Shown piece after piece: positions 4,422 through 5,698 of a DNA stretch of 5,698 nucleotides. Under the pieces are notes generated by a model. That model saw only the letters and a program-made list of their open reading frames with translations, had not been told where the DNA came from and did no database searches. Source of the stretch: an uncultured Bacteroidales bacterium (GTDB taxonomy: Bacteria > Bacteroidota > Bacteroidia > Bacteroidales > UBA932); the NCBI GenBank assembly GCA_946406095.1, contig CAMJJO010000117.1, positions 1 to 5,698 of the forward strand, given 5' to 3'. Both the position numbers and the translations under genes were made by a program. Each line of letters begins with the position of its first letter. Positions within the stretch are counted from its first letter, which is position 1.

Positions 4422-5171
4422 TTACTGCATCCGGCGTATTCTGACATCGATGCCGGGCAGGGCTTCCGGGATGGAGGAGAGGTCCGTCTGCCCATAGTGG
4501 TAGGGAATCAGCACTTCCGGATTTATCATCCTGGCAGCACGAATGCACTGTCCGGGAGTCATCGTGTAGGGTTGGTTAACCGGGAGGAATGCCACGTCGA
4601 TATCTATAAGACCTGCCATTTCTGGAATACCTTCCGTGTCTCCCGCGACATAAATCCGGAGTCCGTCGATGGTCAGCACGAATCCGTTGTCCCGGCCTTT
4701 CGGGTGGAACTGCAAATGCCCATCGGTGATATTGTATGCGGGGATGGCATCTATTTCAATATCGCTTCCCAGGCGGCCGGAGTCGCCGTTGGCCATTACA
4801 GTCCCGTATCCGAGCATCTCCGCACACCGTGCATTGGTGACCAGTTTTGTCTGTTTGCCCGTGAGCGCGGCGATTGCCTTCTTGTCGAAATGGTCGAAGT
4901 GCTCATGCGTTACAAGAATGAAATCCGCCTTTGGGAATTCAGAGGCGTAGTCCGTAATCCGGTCGCCCAGTTTTGCTACCGGATCTATCTGTATTGAGAT
5001 TCCTTTGTACCGGATCTCCAGAGATCCATGCTTGATTAGGGTGATGTCTACGGGAACGCCGCTGTCGGTATGGAAACGCTCCACTTCGTATTTGCCACCC
5101 TCTGCGTTGCAGCAGAACGGAGAAAACAGGGAAACAGCCATCATGACGGCAAGGATTTTAATTCTGTTCAT
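4422..5171 (-). CDS. Exported UlaG-like metallo-beta-lactamase-fold hydrolase
   Basis: This 249-residue protein has a predicted signal peptide (MNRIKILAVMMAVSLFSPFC with CNA, cleavage near A23). The fold signature is complete: ITLIKHGSLEIRYKG (43-57), IDP (62-64), the metal motif THEHFDHFD (H89, H91, D93, H94), AYNITDG-HLQFHPKG (145-159, with H156 the likely ligand), LRIYVAGDTEGIPEM (171-185, D178 bridging), and IPYHYG (222-227, H225). This matches the UlaG/YtkL-type branch of Zn- or Mn-dependent hydrolases; the substrate is not predictable. Export to the periplasm is inferred and differs from cytosolic UlaG. The start at 5171 begins the signal peptide cleanly. ATG 5186 (adding MRFQK) is an alternative nearer the promoter. 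Longer in-frame starts run through the repeat array and are rejected. Confidence 0.88.
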   Translation of the reverse strand: MNRIKILAVMMAVSLFSPFCCNAEGGKYEVERFHTDSGVPVDITLIKHGSLEIRYKGISIQIDPVAKLGDRITDYASEFPKADFILVTHEHFDHFDKKAIAALTGKQTKLVTNARCAEMLGYGTVMANGDSGRLGSDIEIDAIPAYNITDGHLQFHPKGRDNGFVLTIDGLRIYVAGDTEGIPEMAGLIDIDVAFLPVNQPYTMTPGQCIRAARMINPEVLIPYHYGQTDLSSIPEALPGIDVRIRRMQ

Positions 5172-5195
5172 TTTCTGGAATCGCATTGTCACAGA

Positions 5196-5225
5196 CAAAG
5201 ATAGAAAATTAATTATAGTGCCAGA
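5196..5225 (-). promoter_or_regulatory. Promoter of the metallo-hydrolase gene (TATCTTTG)
   Basis: The minus strand reads TATCTTTG (5203-5196). TCTG (5225-5222), 18 nt upstream, is in a plausible -33 position. That TCTG belongs to an extra CCAGAC copy at 5221-5226 just outside the first family-B repeat. The leader is about 19 nt for the ATG at 5171, or only a few nucleotides for the ATG at 5186. Confidence 0.55.
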
Positions 5226-5230
5226 CCAAT

Positions 5231-5361
5231 CCAGACACACCAGACCCCCGTTTCGTGTCTGGAAGCCGGAAAACGCCCGTGCAGGCACTAGGGAGGCCAT
5301 TTTTGTGTCTGGAAGTAAGAATGTGCCCGTGCAGACACCAGGGAGGTCGTTTTCGTGTTTG
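5231..5361 (+). repeat. Array of three 50-bp hairpin repeats (family B), upstream of the small membrane gene
   Basis: Units begin at 5232, 5282 and 5332. Unit 1 has the perfect stem CCAGACAC (5231-5238)/GTGTCTGG (5255-5262) and the same loop type (GACCCCCGTTTC) as unit 1 of the array at 3792. Units 2 and 3 have the other loop type (AGGGAGG then TCGTTTTC or CCATTTTT). Their stems CAGGCAC/GTGTCTG and CAGACAC/GTGTTTG each carry one change that stays paired as G-U in a plus-strand RNA. The unit linkers end in GCCCGTG. The array fills the gap between the divergent metallo-hydrolase and small membrane protein genes. Confidence 0.87.
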
Positions 5362-5386
5362 GAAGCGGGGAAAATGATTATCTTCG
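5358..5386 (+). promoter_or_regulatory. Promoter of the small membrane protein gene, fused to the last family-B hairpin arm
   Basis: TTTG (5358-5361), in the right arm of the last repeat, lies 17 nt upstream of TATCTTCG (5379-5386). TTTG is the canonical -33 sequence. The block matches that at 3869-3896. The predicted leader is about 20 nt and includes GAAAG shortly before the ATG. Confidence 0.52.
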
Positions 5387-5410
5387 CGGTAAATATAGAA
5401 TCTGAAAGCA

Positions 5411-5614
5411 ATGAAACTGAAGAAACGAAAAATCAAATTCGCGGCGATATTTGGTCTTTGCTGGTTCGCCCTTCTGGTCCTGCTGGTCGATGGGATCCTG
5501 AAATTTCAGACACTGGTCGACTATTTCGGGTCATACGCCCTGGTGGAGACTTCGCTGATACTGTTGGTTATTCTTCCTACAGTGGCAGTATACTTCCTCA
5601 CAAAAGAAAGATAA
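5411..5614 (+). CDS. Small two-helix membrane protein, function unknown
   Basis: This 67-residue protein has a strongly basic N-terminus (MKLKKRKIKF), a hydrophobic helix at about 10-30 (containing CWFALLVLLVDGIL), a short polar loop (KFQTLVDYFGSY), and a second helix at about 44-63 ending TKER. The positive charges at both ends suggest both termini face the cytoplasm. The ATG at 5411 has a modest purine stretch (GAAAG) upstream and sits at a normal distance from the promoter at 5379-5386. An overlapping long reading frame in another phase (5005-5622) crosses the repeats and is a shadow. The family is not recognised. Confidence 0.7.
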   Translation: MKLKKRKIKFAAIFGLCWFALLVLLVDGILKFQTLVDYFGSYALVETSLILLVILPTVAVYFLTKER

Positions 5615-5631
5615 ACAGATAAAAGAAAAAA

Positions 5632-5647
5632 CCGCCTCGCAGGGCGG
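5632..5647 (+). repeat. Header hairpin of a second 52-bp array; possible terminator of the small membrane gene
   Basis: CCGCC pairs with GGCGG around a TCGCAG loop, 17 nt after the stop at 5614. The context matches the header at 2812-2829: an A-rich run before, a T/A-rich stretch then AACA or AACAT after, then CACCCGTC. Only weak T content follows (ATTATAAA), so termination is possible but not strong. Confidence 0.55.
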
Positions 5648-5659
5648 ATTATAAACATC

Positions 5660-5698
5660 ACCCGTCAAGGTTTCGCGCCAAAACCTCTACAGGTCGGC
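5660..5698 (+). repeat. First unit of a second 52-bp repeat array (family A), cut by the window edge
   Basis: The 39 visible bases align without gaps to units of the array at 2840: ACCCGTC, then a variable stretch, AAAACCTCTAC, AGGTCGGC. The internal GTTT resembles the first unit of the other array more than its later units. The left arm ACCCGT and right arm ACAGGT have one mismatch on the plus strand, which would be a G-U pair on the minus strand. Confidence 0.85.

Noticed and set aside
5231..5361. Integron attC sites or insertion-sequence ends
   Set aside because: The inverted arms are tandem at a fixed 50-bp period with no cassette between them, no core-site signature and no transposase or integrase gene. 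I saw no target-site duplication.
5172..5411. N-terminal extension of the metallo-hydrolase to base 5411
   Set aside because: The extension would translate the repeat array antisense and bury the signal peptide. The promoter at 5196-5203 lies inside it.
5005..5622. Long plus-strand frame across the metallo-hydrolase gene and array
   Set aside because: It is antisense to a clear enzyme gene, crosses the repeats, and overlaps the small membrane gene in a different frame that has a better start and hydrophobic pattern.

Overview
The window looks like a chromosomal segment of a Bacteroidales-type bacterium (phylum Bacteroidota). The reasons are promoters of the TAnnTTTG class in front of most genes, almost no recognisable Shine-Dalgarno sequences, short secreted lipoproteins with a cysteine at position 19, an outer-membrane barrel-like protein, and a MutL neighbourhood of the Bacteroidales kind. 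I cannot name the genus from this sequence alone.

Left part (1-2110), mostly housekeeping. A minus-strand pair (a tail-anchored small protein followed by mutL, which runs off the left edge) is divergent from a plus-strand pair (ispF then a pncA-like nicotinamidase). The 50-bp divergent gap holds two back-to-back promoters, each with its -7 element ending 6 nt before the start codon, so both transcripts should be essentially leaderless. The pncA-like gene converges on a small minus-strand lipoprotein gene. The likely terminator of that lipoprotein gene lies inside the last codons of pncA.

Middle and right part (2100-5698), accessory. Two minus-strand genes (a lipoprotein-anchored flavin-reductase-like protein and an exported UlaG-type metallo-beta-lactamase-fold protein) are interleaved with three plus-strand genes. 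These encode a small outer-membrane barrel-like protein, a secreted protein of six exact 20-residue YSRDI repeats with AT-richer coding, and a 67-residue two-helix membrane protein.

The most unusual content is intergenic. Two families of tandem hairpin repeats, with periods of 52 bp and 50 bp, form four arrays. Three lie immediately upstream of the three plus-strand genes in the same orientation, and the fourth begins at the right edge after the last gene. The 52-bp family shows compensatory base changes in its stem and starts with a conserved header hairpin. The 50-bp family has a distinctive first unit and ends in a conserved promoter block in which the last hairpin arm is placed like a -33 element. 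The arrays therefore look like organised elements tied to promoters, not random satellite DNA. Their function is unknown.
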